Assembly (NCBI RefSeq): GCF_038405225.1
Contig: NZ_CP151657.1
Span: 3,658,001-3,722,000 of the forward strand
Reading direction: 5' to 3'
Source: Arthrobacter citreus
Lineage (GTDB): Bacteria > Actinomycetota > Actinomycetes > Actinomycetales > Micrococcaceae
Length of the DNA stretch: 64,000 nucleotides
This document shows, piece after piece, positions 15,739-23,877 of this stretch (the first letter of the stretch is position 1; each line of letters begins with the position of its first letter). The translations under genes were made by a program, and so were the position numbers. Under the pieces are notes generated by a model that ran no database searches, was not told where the DNA came from, and worked only from the letters and a program-made list of their open reading frames with translations.

Positions 15739-17163
15739 ATGACTCCCGCAGTTAGCAACGGCGCTACCTCCTCCGCCGAATCCACGTCCGGAGCCGCCGT
15801 GGAAGAACGGCCTGCCAAAGCCCGGCTGGCACTGGTGGGTACCGGCGCACGGTCGGAGATGTACATCCGCGCTGTCCTGACCGACCACGCTGATGCCGCC
15901 GAACTGGCAGGCCTGAGCGACGTCAACCCCGGCCGGGTGGAGTACTACCAGCGGCTCGTGAAGGAGATTGGTGCCGGTTCCGTGCAGGCACCCCAGGTGT
16001 TTGATCCTGCGGATCTTACGGCCTTTATCCGCGGCAACGGCATCACCCGCGTCATTATTACCACCCCCGATTACACTCACGCCGACTACGTGGTCGAAGC
16101 ACTGCACGCAGGTGCCGACGTGGTGGTGGAAAAGCCGCTGACGATCGACGCCGAGGGCTGCCGCCGCATCAACGAGGCCGTTGCCGAAACCGGCCGCAGC
16201 GTTGTGGTGACCTTCAACTACCGTTACTCCCCACGCAACAGCGCCCTGAAGGAGATCGTTTCCAGCGGTGTCATTGGGACCGTCACCTCCGTCGACTTCA
16301 CCTGGGTCCTGGACACCGTCCACGGTGCCGACTACTTCCGCCGCTGGCACCGCCAAAAGGAGAACTCCGGCGGTCTGCTGGTGCATAAGGCTTCCCACCA
16401 CTTTGACCTGGTGAACTGGTGGATTGATGATTCACCGGCGCGCGTTTATGCCTCCGGAGGGCTGCGGTTTTACGGAGCCGAGAACGCCGCGGGCCGCGGA
16501 CTGGGAGAGCGCCCCGAGCGCGGCACCGTTGACGCCGACACCAAGGATCCCTTTGCCCTGGACCTGCGGGACGATCCGCGGCTGCGGGAGCTGTACCTGG
16601 ACACCGAGCACCTGGACGGCTACCGCCGGGACCTGGACGTCTTTTCCGACGGCATCACCATCGAGGACAACCTGGCGCTGGTGGTGGATTACGACGGCGG
16701 CCCCACGCTCAGCTACTCGCTGAACGCCCACAGCCCGTGGGAGGGCTACCGCGTGGCCATCAACGGCACGGAAGGCCGCGCCGAACTCGAGGTGGTGGAG
16801 CGCGCCGCAGTCACCGGCAGCACCGACACCAAAAACGTCCTGGACCCCTCCGCAACACCCGTCACCGAGGATGACGCCGTGCGCGTGAACGGTGAACGCC
16901 TGGTGGTGCAGCGGCACTGGGAGCCGGCCTACGAAGTGCCGATTCTCAACGGCGCCGGCAGCCACGGCGGCGGCGACGCCCTCCTGCTCTCGGATCTGTT
17001 CAACGGACCCGGCGAGGATCCGCTGGGCCGGCCGTCCGGTTATCTGGACGGGCTGCGTGCCGTGGCCGTGGGAATCGCGGGGAATGAATCCCTGGCCACG
17101 GGACTGCCGGTGCGGATCAGCGAACTGGGCCTTGGCGCAGACCTCCGCCGGGATGCGCTCTAA
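15739..17163 (+). CDS. Gfo/Idh/MocA family oxidoreductase
   Basis: 474 residues. After a polar leader (about 30 residues) the Rossmann strand ALVGTGARSEMYIRAV binds NAD(P), and VVVEKPLTID carries the conserved EKP lysine; the C-terminal beta-sheet domain follows (TFNYRYSPRNSALKEI and HKASHHFDLVNWW). Length and motifs match the long Gfo/Idh/MocA proteins that oxidise sugar hydroxyls. The start ATG 15739 has GAAAGGAA upstream. The stop codon overlaps the next gene's ATG by one base, so the three-gene operon is translationally coupled. Substrate unknown. Confidence 0.92.
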   Translation: MTPAVSNGATSSAESTSGAAVEERPAKARLALVGTGARSEMYIRAVLTDHADAAELAGLSDVNPGRVEYYQRLVKEIGAGSVQAPQVFDPADLTAFIRGNGITRVIITTPDYTHADYVVEALHAGADVVVEKPLTIDAEGCRRINEAVAETGRSVVVTFNYRYSPRNSALKEIVSSGVIGTVTSVDFTWVLDTVHGADYFRRWHRQKENSGGLLVHKASHHFDLVNWWIDDSPARVYASGGLRFYGAENAAGRGLGERPERGTVDADTKDPFALDLRDDPRLRELYLDTEHLDGYRRDLDVFSDGITIEDNLALVVDYDGGPTLSYSLNAHSPWEGYRVAINGTEGRAELEVVERAAVTGSTDTKNVLDPSATPVTEDDAVRVNGERLVVQRHWEPAYEVPILNGAGSHGGGDALLLSDLFNGPGEDPLGRPSGYLDGLRAVAVGIAGNESLATGLPVRISELGLGADLRRDAL

Positions 17164-18182
17164 TGCGTGATGAGGCGGCAGGACCCAAGGAAACAGCCGC
17201 CCGCAGCAAGGGAGAGACGGCCCTGAATATGGAAGAAACCGCCCATAACAGGGAAAAGACAGCCCCGAACCGGGAAGTGGTGCTGGTGACCGGAGGCTCC
17301 GGACGGCTGGGCCGCAGCGTGGTCGCCGGACTCGCGGAAGCCGGCTACGCGGTCATTTCCGCGGACCGGGAGGCCCTCGCCGAGGTGGCCGACGGCGTCG
17401 TGCAGGAAGCGGTTGATTTGGCCGCCCCAGGCGAGGCGGCCCGCCTAATGGCCGCGTATGAACCCGACGCCGTGATTCATCTGGCCGCCATCGCGGTTCC
17501 GTTCAGCGCACCCGAAGACGTCATCCTGCAGACCAACGCCAAATTGGCGTTCGCGGTGCTCGAAGCGGCCACCAATGCCGGGGTGGAGCGCATCATCACC
17601 GCCAGCAGCCCCACAGTTCTGGGCTACGGTAACCCGGCGGGATGGCTGCCGGAACGGCTGCCGCTGGACGAGACCACCACGCCCCGGCCATGGAATGCCT
17701 ACGCCCTGTCCAAGCTGCTCGCGGAGCAGACCATGCAGATGTTCGCGGCCGCCAACGGGGAACGGATCCGGTATGCGGCCTTCCGGCCATGCTTCGTGAT
17801 TTCACCGGAGGAATGGGATGGCGCACCCACGCAGCAGGGGCACACCCTGTCTGAGCGCCTGCAGGATCCGGCGCTGTCCGCTCCAGCCCTGTTCAACTAT
17901 CTCGACGCACGGGACGCAGCCGATTTCCTGGTTGTCCTGCTGCGGAAACTGCCGGAAATCCCGAACGCGCAGGTCTTTTTCGTGGGCGCCGCCGATGCCC
18001 TGGCAGAGGCGCCGCTGGCCGAATTGCTGCCAAGGTTCGTGCCGGGAAGCGGGGACCTTGCCGCCGGCCTGACCGGTGCCTCGCCGGCCTTCTCCATCGA
18101 CAAGGCCCGGGACCTGCTGGGCTGGGAGCCGCGCCGGTCTTGGCGCTCAGAGCTGCGGGTCTGCTCGGAGAGCGCACAGTGA
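17163..18182 (+). CDS. NAD-dependent epimerase/dehydratase (extended SDR)
   Basis: 339 residues. VVLVTGGSGRLGRSVVAGL (about 38-56) is the TGxxGxxG NAD site of extended short-chain dehydrogenases, and YALSKLLAEQ provides the YxxxK catalytic pair (within PWNAYALSK). Such proteins epimerise, dehydrate or oxidise sugars or sugar acids. Residues 1-37 form a polar tail with three degenerate (E/K)TAxNxE units and are probably not part of the fold. It is flanked by coupled genes (TAATG before, GTGA after), so it should act in the same pathway as the oxidoreductase and the enolase-superfamily protein. Confidence 0.9.
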   Translation: MRDEAAGPKETAARSKGETALNMEETAHNREKTAPNREVVLVTGGSGRLGRSVVAGLAEAGYAVISADREALAEVADGVVQEAVDLAAPGEAARLMAAYEPDAVIHLAAIAVPFSAPEDVILQTNAKLAFAVLEAATNAGVERIITASSPTVLGYGNPAGWLPERLPLDETTTPRPWNAYALSKLLAEQTMQMFAAANGERIRYAAFRPCFVISPEEWDGAPTQQGHTLSERLQDPALSAPALFNYLDARDAADFLVVLLRKLPEIPNAQVFFVGAADALAEAPLAELLPRFVPGSGDLAAGLTGASPAFSIDKARDLLGWEPRRSWRSELRVCSESAQ

Positions 18183-19261
18183 CCGCTCCGAAGATCACCG
18201 GGCTGAGCACGCGCCTGCTGACGCTTCCGCTGCACCGGCCGTGGGGGGCCGGTGCAGCGGAGAACCACGTCATAGTCACCAAAATCGCCACCGAGGCCGG
18301 CACCGGTTACGGCTTCTCCTGGACGCCAACCATCGGGCCGCACGCCGTGCAGGCCCTGCTGGATCACGACATCAGGGAATTTGTGCTCGGCCGCCCGGCC
18401 GAGCCCGAGGTCCTGTGGGATCTCCTGTGGAAGCACCTGCACGAAGCCGGCGGCGGTGGACTGACCACCATAGCGATGGCCGGCGTCGATCTGGCGCTGT
18501 GGGACCTGCAGGCGCGGACCGCCGGGCGCTCCGTGGCCGACCACTTGGGCCGGCGGCACGAAAGCGCCGCCGTGTACGGGTCCGGAGTGAACCTGCACTA
18601 TTCCCAGGCGGAGCTGGTGGAGCAGGTTCAGCGCTGGGTTGCCGAGGGCAAGCAGGCCGTCAAAATCAAGGTGGGGAAACCTGACCTGGCCGAGGACGTT
18701 GACCGGGTGTCCGCGGTCCGCGACGTCCTGGGCCCGCACCGCAAACTCATGATCGACGCCAATCAGCGCTGGGACCTGCCCGCCGCGCTGCAGGCGGTGG
18801 AAGCGCTGACGCCCTTTGGCCTGGAATGGCTCGAGGAGCCGCTTCGTGCCGATGATCTGTGGGCCTACAAGCAGCTGCGCCGCAGCACCTCGGTGCCGAT
18901 AGCCCTGGGCGAGAACGTGCACAACATCTACCGGTTCCGCGACTTCATCACCGCCGGCGCCGTCGACGTCGTTCAGCCCAATATCGTCCGCGTCGGCGGA
19001 ATTACCCCGTTCCGCCGGATCGTGGAACTTGCCCGGACGCACAGCCTCAGGGTTGCTCCGCACCTGCTGCCGGAGCTGTCCGGACAGCTTGCGCTCACGC
19101 TGGCGGAACCGGTCTGGGTGGAAGACGTGGAAGACGCCTCGTTCGGCCAGTTGGGGGCGCTCCGGGCGGATGCGCCTGTGCGGATAGCCGGCGGCGTCCT
19201 GACGGCGTCCGGAACCCCGGGGCTGGGCCTGGACTTCGTCCACGCCATGCCCCGGGGCTAA
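18179..19261 (+). CDS. Enolase-superfamily sugar-acid dehydratase or racemase (MR/MLE type)
   Basis: 360 residues starting at GTG 18179, which overlaps the preceding TGA. The two-domain enolase-superfamily pattern is visible: KIKVGK (KxK base), DANQRWD and LEWLEEPL and ALGENVHN (three metal ligands D, E, E), and APHLLPELSGQL with the seventh-strand histidine. KxK together with this His is typical of the mandelate-racemase subgroup, which abstracts the alpha proton of a sugar acid, commonly dehydrating it to a 2-keto-3-deoxy acid. The neighbours (sugar oxidoreductase, SDR) suit a sugar-acid route. Exact substrate not assignable. Confidence 0.9.
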   Translation: MTAPKITGLSTRLLTLPLHRPWGAGAAENHVIVTKIATEAGTGYGFSWTPTIGPHAVQALLDHDIREFVLGRPAEPEVLWDLLWKHLHEAGGGGLTTIAMAGVDLALWDLQARTAGRSVADHLGRRHESAAVYGSGVNLHYSQAELVEQVQRWVAEGKQAVKIKVGKPDLAEDVDRVSAVRDVLGPHRKLMIDANQRWDLPAALQAVEALTPFGLEWLEEPLRADDLWAYKQLRRSTSVPIALGENVHNIYRFRDFITAGAVDVVQPNIVRVGGITPFRRIVELARTHSLRVAPHLLPELSGQLALTLAEPVWVEDVEDASFGQLGALRADAPVRIAGGVLTASGTPGLGLDFVHAMPRG

Positions 19262-19288
19262 GCAGCCCGGAGTCTCACCGGCCGGGAT

Positions 19289-19338
19289 CCCGAAAAGCGC
19301 TAGATACCGACGAGCGCGGGAGCCCGAAAAGCGCTAGA
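19289..19338 (+). repeat. Duplicated 16-bp segment at the 3' end of the M24 gene
   Basis: CCCGAAAAGCGCTAGA occurs at 19289-19304 and 19323-19338, between two convergent genes. The second copy contains the reverse-strand stop codon of the M24-type gene. Confidence 0.7.
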
Positions 19339-20443
19339 GCTCCAGGGTGGCCGGCCGCAACCGGCCGGCCACCGTGAAGGCGGGCCAGCGCTCGTCGATG
19401 CTCAGGGCCCTGATGCCGCCGTCCTCCAACAGGACGGTGTCCTCAACCTTCACCCCGGGGCCGGACGGATTCCAGGCAAAGGCCTGACGTGGAACGATGA
19501 CGTCATCCGTGGCTTCCGTGGCCCTCGGGTCCCTGCCGGAATAGCCGGCCGCACCGCCCTGATGATGCAGCCGCCACTGGTCCGAACCGAAACCATGCGT
19601 TTCATAGCCCGTGCGCAGCGCCTGCAGGACATCGGATAGCCGGGCACCCGGAACGGTGGCGGCAAAGGCTGCCGCTTCCACCTCGGCGATGCGGGCCTCG
19701 CCGTCGGCCTCCGCCGCATCGGCCGGACCAAACCGCACCCAGCGGGTGACATTGGCGATCAACCCGTCGCGCCGTGCACAGACAACAGCCATGGCGCGGC
19801 GTCCCAGCGGAGCGTCAGTGGGCAGCGGGTGCCGGTATTCGGCGCGGGAAGCGCCGCTGCACAGCAGCACCACCGGGTCCGCGCCGATTTCGACCAGCCG
19901 TCCGGCCAGCCCGGCGGCGACCTGCCGCTCGGTCATCTGCGGCTCCGCAACGGCAAGGACATCCGTCAGGACCGCGGCCGCATCCCGTGACAGCTCTTCA
20001 TACCGTGCAGTTTCGGCCGGCAGCAGGGACCGGCGGGCATCCCGCAGTTCCCGGGCCACATCAGCCTCCATCATCGGTGGTCCGTCGCCCTCAAACCAGT
20101 CCGCGGTTTGGTGAAGATTGGCATACCAGGGCAGCTCCAGCAGCGCCATGCCCTCGGGCACCTCCTCGGCCGCCAGCCGTTCCGCCTCGTTGTTGAAGGT
20201 GACCATATGATCGCCGTCGCGCTCCACGAGCACTGCGGCCACCGGGTCTCCGGCGAGGCTGATGTGCACGCGGCTGCCGTCCAGGTACCAGGACAGCGCG
20301 GCCTGCGAGGTCAACAGCACTGACTCAGCTTCCGCGCGGTCCAGGATGTCCAGGACGCGGCGTCGCTTGACCCGCCGGTCAGCGGCCGACGACGGCGGGA
20401 CGCGGCGGGCAGCCGTGGCAGCCTCCGGAAGGATGCCGGTCAT
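19334..20443 (-). CDS. Divergent M24 (Xaa-Pro aminopeptidase-like) protein
   Basis: 369 residues from ATG 20443, which overlaps the stop of the upstream oxidoreductase gene. A creatinase-N-like first half (LLTSQAALSWYLDGSR) is followed by a pita-bread domain (GADPVVLLCSGASRAEYRHP). Where M24 peptidases have two metal-binding aspartates (D-x-G...SDxTR), this protein has VVCARRDGLIANVTRWVR; the first Asp is lost and the second is Asn. The later His (RLHHQGG) and Glu (VKVEDTV) remain. It may be a metal-independent enzyme like creatinase, or a non-peptidase. Position at the end of a sugar operon suggests a carbon-nitrogen or ester bond in the substrate. Confidence 0.8.
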   Translation of the reverse strand: MTGILPEAATAARRVPPSSAADRRVKRRRVLDILDRAEAESVLLTSQAALSWYLDGSRVHISLAGDPVAAVLVERDGDHMVTFNNEAERLAAEEVPEGMALLELPWYANLHQTADWFEGDGPPMMEADVARELRDARRSLLPAETARYEELSRDAAAVLTDVLAVAEPQMTERQVAAGLAGRLVEIGADPVVLLCSGASRAEYRHPLPTDAPLGRRAMAVVCARRDGLIANVTRWVRFGPADAAEADGEARIAEVEAAAFAATVPGARLSDVLQALRTGYETHGFGSDQWRLHHQGGAAGYSGRDPRATEATDDVIVPRQAFAWNPSGPGVKVEDTVLLEDGGIRALSIDERWPAFTVAGRLRPATLEL

Positions 20444-22494
20444 CGGACCGCTCCCTGCGCCTGGAGGTCTGCCACCAGCCGGGCCACGCCGTCGTCGTCC
20501 ACCCGTCCGTCCACGACCACCACGCTCACCGAGCGGGAGATGGGAGCGGAGGAAGAGGTCCGGACCGGGGTATCCCAGGCCAGGGACAGACCCACCCCGG
20601 GATAACCGCTGCAGCGGACAAACCACGGGTCGTCTTCCTGCGGATCCGGCACGAACACCAGGGTTGCCGGTCCGTCGGGGAACTGAGCGGTCCAAGCCAG
20701 CCACGGGGCGATGCTGCCGTGCACCGCGTCCTCGCCCTCGGCGTCCGCCGTGCGCACCCGCACGTCCGTGCAGGCCGGAAGGCGCCAGAAGAACCCGCCG
20801 TACCCGCCGCCGTCGCGCCCGTTGGATCCGGGGCTGCCCAGCAGTACCGGGTCCGAGGCCGCCGTCAGCGTGAAGTTCAGGTCAAGCAGCCAGCTGTCCC
20901 CGTCCAATTCCGTGAAGTGCCAGTTCCGCTGTTCCGTCAGCAGCACGCTGCCATCCGGTCCGCACCATTCCAGGGCCTGGGCCAGGGCGTTGGGCGACGC
21001 ATCGGTTTCGCGGTCCCTGATGTGCCCGTGGTCATCGCGCCACACATACCCCGCAGCTTCCCGGCGGTAGGTGCGGCCGCCCCAGAAATTCACGCCGTTG
21101 ACATCCTGCAGGGTTACCCCGGCGCCGAGGTGCCACACGTGATCGGACGGGAGATGGTCGGTGACCTGCACGCCGGACAACGTGGTGACCGGATGCAGGT
21201 AGGGGCGCGGAGATGCGTCGGCCCGGATGCCGTCACCGGAGCGAAGCTCGGCCACGGTGGACCCGGCCAGGACAAATGATTCGGCCGGTGCCACGGGGCG
21301 GGCCCACGGCACCAGCAGTTCGCTGAACGTTGATTGGGACCGGACGGCACGCAGGATGATGTCTTCGATGCCGTGGATCACCGGGTGGGCTGCTCCGCCA
21401 CTGCCCACCCACGTGACGTGGCTGTCGCTGATCGGATGGACCGGGCCGGCGCTGCGCACTGCTTCCAGCACGGTCATGAAAGCGCCGGAGTCGGCCAGCG
21501 AGCTCAGCAGCGGCGTGCCGTTCCGCCGGTGGTCCAGGAGGTTCTCCAGCAGATCGGTCCGGGCATGGGTGCTTCGGGATGTGCCGGCTGCCGTGGTCAG
21601 TTCCAGCTCGTCGGTGGTGTAGGAAAGGACAGCCTGGCCCTGTGTGCCGTGCACCGTGACCAGCGGTTCCTTCTGTTCGGGAGCGCAAACAGTCAGCGCG
21701 CACATGATGGTTGTCCCGGCGCCGGTGCGCAGCCGGACCACCGACGTGTCATCACCCTCAATGTCATGGGCGCGGTAGGCATCCACTTCCACGCTGTCGA
21801 CGTCGGATGTTCCACGGGCGCCGCCAATGCGCAGCGCGGTGGCAACCGCGTGGGCCAGGGGATTGGTGATGACCCCGTCCACCACGTCCACGCCGTCCAG
21901 GATCCGTTTTCCGGCCCAGCGGGAGCGGTTGAAGTAGTCCCGGTCCCGCACCCACAGCCCGGTGGCCGAGATGCCGCGCACCGTGCCCAGTTCTCCCCGT
22001 CCGATGGTCCCGGCGAGGACGTCCAGGGCCTTGGAGCCCAGGCTCTGAAACCCCACCTGGACTGCGCGCCCGGTCCGTTCCGACACTGCCAGGATCCGGT
22101 GGTACTGCTCCATGGACGCCGCCGCCGGCTTTTCCAGATAAACATCGGCACCGGCTTCGAGGGCCGCAACGGCAAGGTCGGCATGGGTGTGGATGGGGGT
22201 GGCGATGATGACGACGTCCGGTGCGGTTCCAGCCGAAAGCAGCTCCTGCGCGGTGTCGAACACGGCAACTGACGGATCCAGCTCGCCCGGCTCCGGGGGC
22301 CGCGGGTCGGCCACGGCGGCCAGCGTCAGCACCCCTGACGCCTCCAGATGGCGCAGCCGCTGCAGGTGGCGCGCGCCGAAACCATGGATTCCCACCAGGG
22401 CGATCCGGGGAAGGGCACCGGGACTGCCGGAGTTCCGGGAGCTGCGGGAAGTGACCGGGGCGGGGGATGGGTGCTGCTCAGGATGGGGCGTCAA
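20440..22494 (-). CDS. Gfo/Idh/MocA oxidoreductase fused to DUF6807 (PmoA-like) domain
   Basis: 684 residues, two modules. Residues about 29-370 are a Gfo/Idh/MocA oxidoreductase (ALVGIHGFGARHLQRL cofactor strand, VYLEKPAAASM lysine motif). Residues about 400-675 match the PmoA-like/DUF6807 family: RPYLHPVTTLSGVQVTD, DHVWHLGAGVTLQDVNGVNF, TEQRNWHFTELD. These domains are usually separate neighbouring genes, so the fusion suggests they act on the same sugar. The start is TTG 22494 with weak GGAAA upstream; no better start exists in frame. A LacI-type operator lies 46 bp upstream, inside the previous gene. Confidence 0.88.
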   Translation of the reverse strand: MTPHPEQHPSPAPVTSRSSRNSGSPGALPRIALVGIHGFGARHLQRLRHLEASGVLTLAAVADPRPPEPGELDPSVAVFDTAQELLSAGTAPDVVIIATPIHTHADLAVAALEAGADVYLEKPAAASMEQYHRILAVSERTGRAVQVGFQSLGSKALDVLAGTIGRGELGTVRGISATGLWVRDRDYFNRSRWAGKRILDGVDVVDGVITNPLAHAVATALRIGGARGTSDVDSVEVDAYRAHDIEGDDTSVVRLRTGAGTTIMCALTVCAPEQKEPLVTVHGTQGQAVLSYTTDELELTTAAGTSRSTHARTDLLENLLDHRRNGTPLLSSLADSGAFMTVLEAVRSAGPVHPISDSHVTWVGSGGAAHPVIHGIEDIILRAVRSQSTFSELLVPWARPVAPAESFVLAGSTVAELRSGDGIRADASPRPYLHPVTTLSGVQVTDHLPSDHVWHLGAGVTLQDVNGVNFWGGRTYRREAAGYVWRDDHGHIRDRETDASPNALAQALEWCGPDGSVLLTEQRNWHFTELDGDSWLLDLNFTLTAASDPVLLGSPGSNGRDGGGYGGFFWRLPACTDVRVRTADAEGEDAVHGSIAPWLAWTAQFPDGPATLVFVPDPQEDDPWFVRCSGYPGVGLSLAWDTPVRTSSSAPISRSVSVVVVDGRVDDDGVARLVADLQAQGAVR

Positions 22495-22526
22495 AGCATT
22501 TTCCGTTCTTGGTCTTGTGATGTGGC

Positions 22527-23726
22527 TTACACTCTAGGCGAGAAAGCGGTTTCCGGCGAGGTCGTGGCGGCGGAAGCGGCCAGTTTGGTGGGGGAGCGGC
22601 CCGCCGGAGGACGCAGCACTTCCAACAGATGGGAGCGCGCCGCGTCCAGCAGGGCGCGGTCAAAGACGTGACCGCTGTCGTGCCACTGCGCGCGGTACTG
22701 TCCGGGATTGTCCAGAACCCGCCGCAGGGCGGTGTCGGCGTCCTGCATTCCCGCCAGCGGAAAGAGCGGGTCGGACGTGGCGTACTGAACGAGAAAGCGC
22801 GTGGCCGGGGCCAGTGCGGCGAGGTCTGGCCAGTCGAATTCGGCCGCCAGCCCCGGGGTGTTCATCAGCCACGAGTGATAGTCCAGATGGGACGGAAACA
22901 GCGCGCTGATGGTGGTCATCATGCAGGCCACCACGCATGCCTTGATGTCCGGATCCAGGGCGGACAGCAGGAGGGCGCGGCCGCCTCCGCCGGAAAAGCC
23001 GCCGGTGCCTATCCGGGCCGGGTTCACCCGCGGCATGCTCCGCAGGATTGCCAGGGCCGTGAGGTCTTCGAAAGCCACCATTCCGGCGTAACTGGTGCCG
23101 AGCATGCCGGCGGCCTTGGCGACCGTGTTTTCGTGGTCGGCTGCCGCTGCGTCGTAGGTCATGGCTTCGGTGGGAATGGTTCCCTCCGCGGCCCAGGCAG
23201 CCCGGCGCGCTTCGAGGGCGCGCGCCGTCCGCTGCGGCGTCGGGTCCAGCACGAAGCGGCGGCTGCCCCAGCTGAAGGCGTCATGGGTCAGGACGGCAAA
23301 ACCGGCTTTGGCCAGCGCATTGGCGGGCGCCTGGCCGGAGTAAAGGGTCTCCTGCAGGGTGGAGGCTTCGGGCTGCGTTTCCGGGCCGAGGTCCAGGATG
23401 CGTTCACAGCCCAGCCACTTGTTGCCGGCATGGCAATGCAGCCACAGCAGGCCGGGCAAGGTGCCTCTGGCCCGTGTCGGTGCGGCGAGGTATCCGGTGG
23501 TCGGCGGCCCATACGGCAGCTGCCAGCGCAGTTCGGTAATCCGGACGCCGTCGACCACGCGCACCGACTGGACTGATGTTTCCGGAGCGGAGCGCGAAAG
23601 GGCGGGCACCCCCAGGAGGCCGGCAAGTTTGTTGGATGCCGGACTGTGGCCAGTGTAGCCGGGGCTCGAACGGATGAATCCGGGCCAGTCCTCGAATCCG
23701 CCGATTGCGCTGACAGGAGTTTCCAT
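22527..23726 (-). CDS. Alpha/beta hydrolase, acetyl-xylan-esterase-like
   Basis: 399 residues. An N-terminal extension precedes an alpha/beta-hydrolase core with LLWLHCHAGNKW (oxyanion strand), the nucleophile elbow GTGGFSGGGGRALLL (Ser in GFSGGG), ATSDPLFPL (acid) and DSGHVFD (His). This resembles the large bacterial family of acetyl-xylan-esterase-like or ABHD hydrolases found in sugar operons. No signal peptide, so it is likely to deacylate an imported sugar in the cytosol. GAGGAAG supports ATG 23726. Its last nine codons include a LacI operator for the next gene. Confidence 0.85.
   Translation of the reverse strand: METPVSAIGGFEDWPGFIRSSPGYTGHSPASNKLAGLLGVPALSRSAPETSVQSVRVVDGVRITELRWQLPYGPPTTGYLAAPTRARGTLPGLLWLHCHAGNKWLGCERILDLGPETQPEASTLQETLYSGQAPANALAKAGFAVLTHDAFSWGSRRFVLDPTPQRTARALEARRAAWAAEGTIPTEAMTYDAAAADHENTVAKAAGMLGTSYAGMVAFEDLTALAILRSMPRVNPARIGTGGFSGGGGRALLLSALDPDIKACVVACMMTTISALFPSHLDYHSWLMNTPGLAAEFDWPDLAALAPATRFLVQYATSDPLFPLAGMQDADTALRRVLDNPGQYRAQWHDSGHVFDRALLDAARSHLLEVLRPPAGRSPTKLAASAATTSPETAFSPRV
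22540..22555 (-). promoter_or_regulatory. LacI-type operator inside the 3' end of the hydrolase gene
   Basis: GAGAAAGCGGTTTCCG on the plus strand matches the operator upstream of the ABC importer in 15 of 16 positions. It overlaps the codons for ETAFS near the hydrolase C-terminus, 46 bp before the start of the fused oxidoreductase gene, and so could control an internal promoter. Confidence 0.6.
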
Positions 23727-23813
23727 GGCTGACTTCCTCGAGTGCTGCGTGCAGGTACGGGCTGGACTTCAGGGTTGGCATTTAGCTGCGGATGGCGGCG
23801 GAACGTTGGGGAA

Positions 23814-23849
23814 GAATTCCCCGGACTACGCGTGCGGTCCGGGGAATTC
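23814..23849 (-). terminator. Strong intercistronic hairpin after the second binding-protein gene
   Basis: GAATTCCCCGGAC and GTCCGGGGAATTC form a perfect 13-bp stem with a 10-nt loop between the second solute-binding-protein gene and the hydrolase gene. No T-run follows, so it may act as a partial terminator or stabilise the upstream mRNA end. Confidence 0.6.
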
Positions 23850-23877
23850 CTCGGTGCTGCCTCCGAAGGCCCGGTAC

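Noticed and set aside
23814-23849. Transposon end or attachment site (13-bp perfect inverted repeat)
   Set aside because: The arms are only 10 nt apart with no transposase or target duplication; an intercistronic hairpin explains it.
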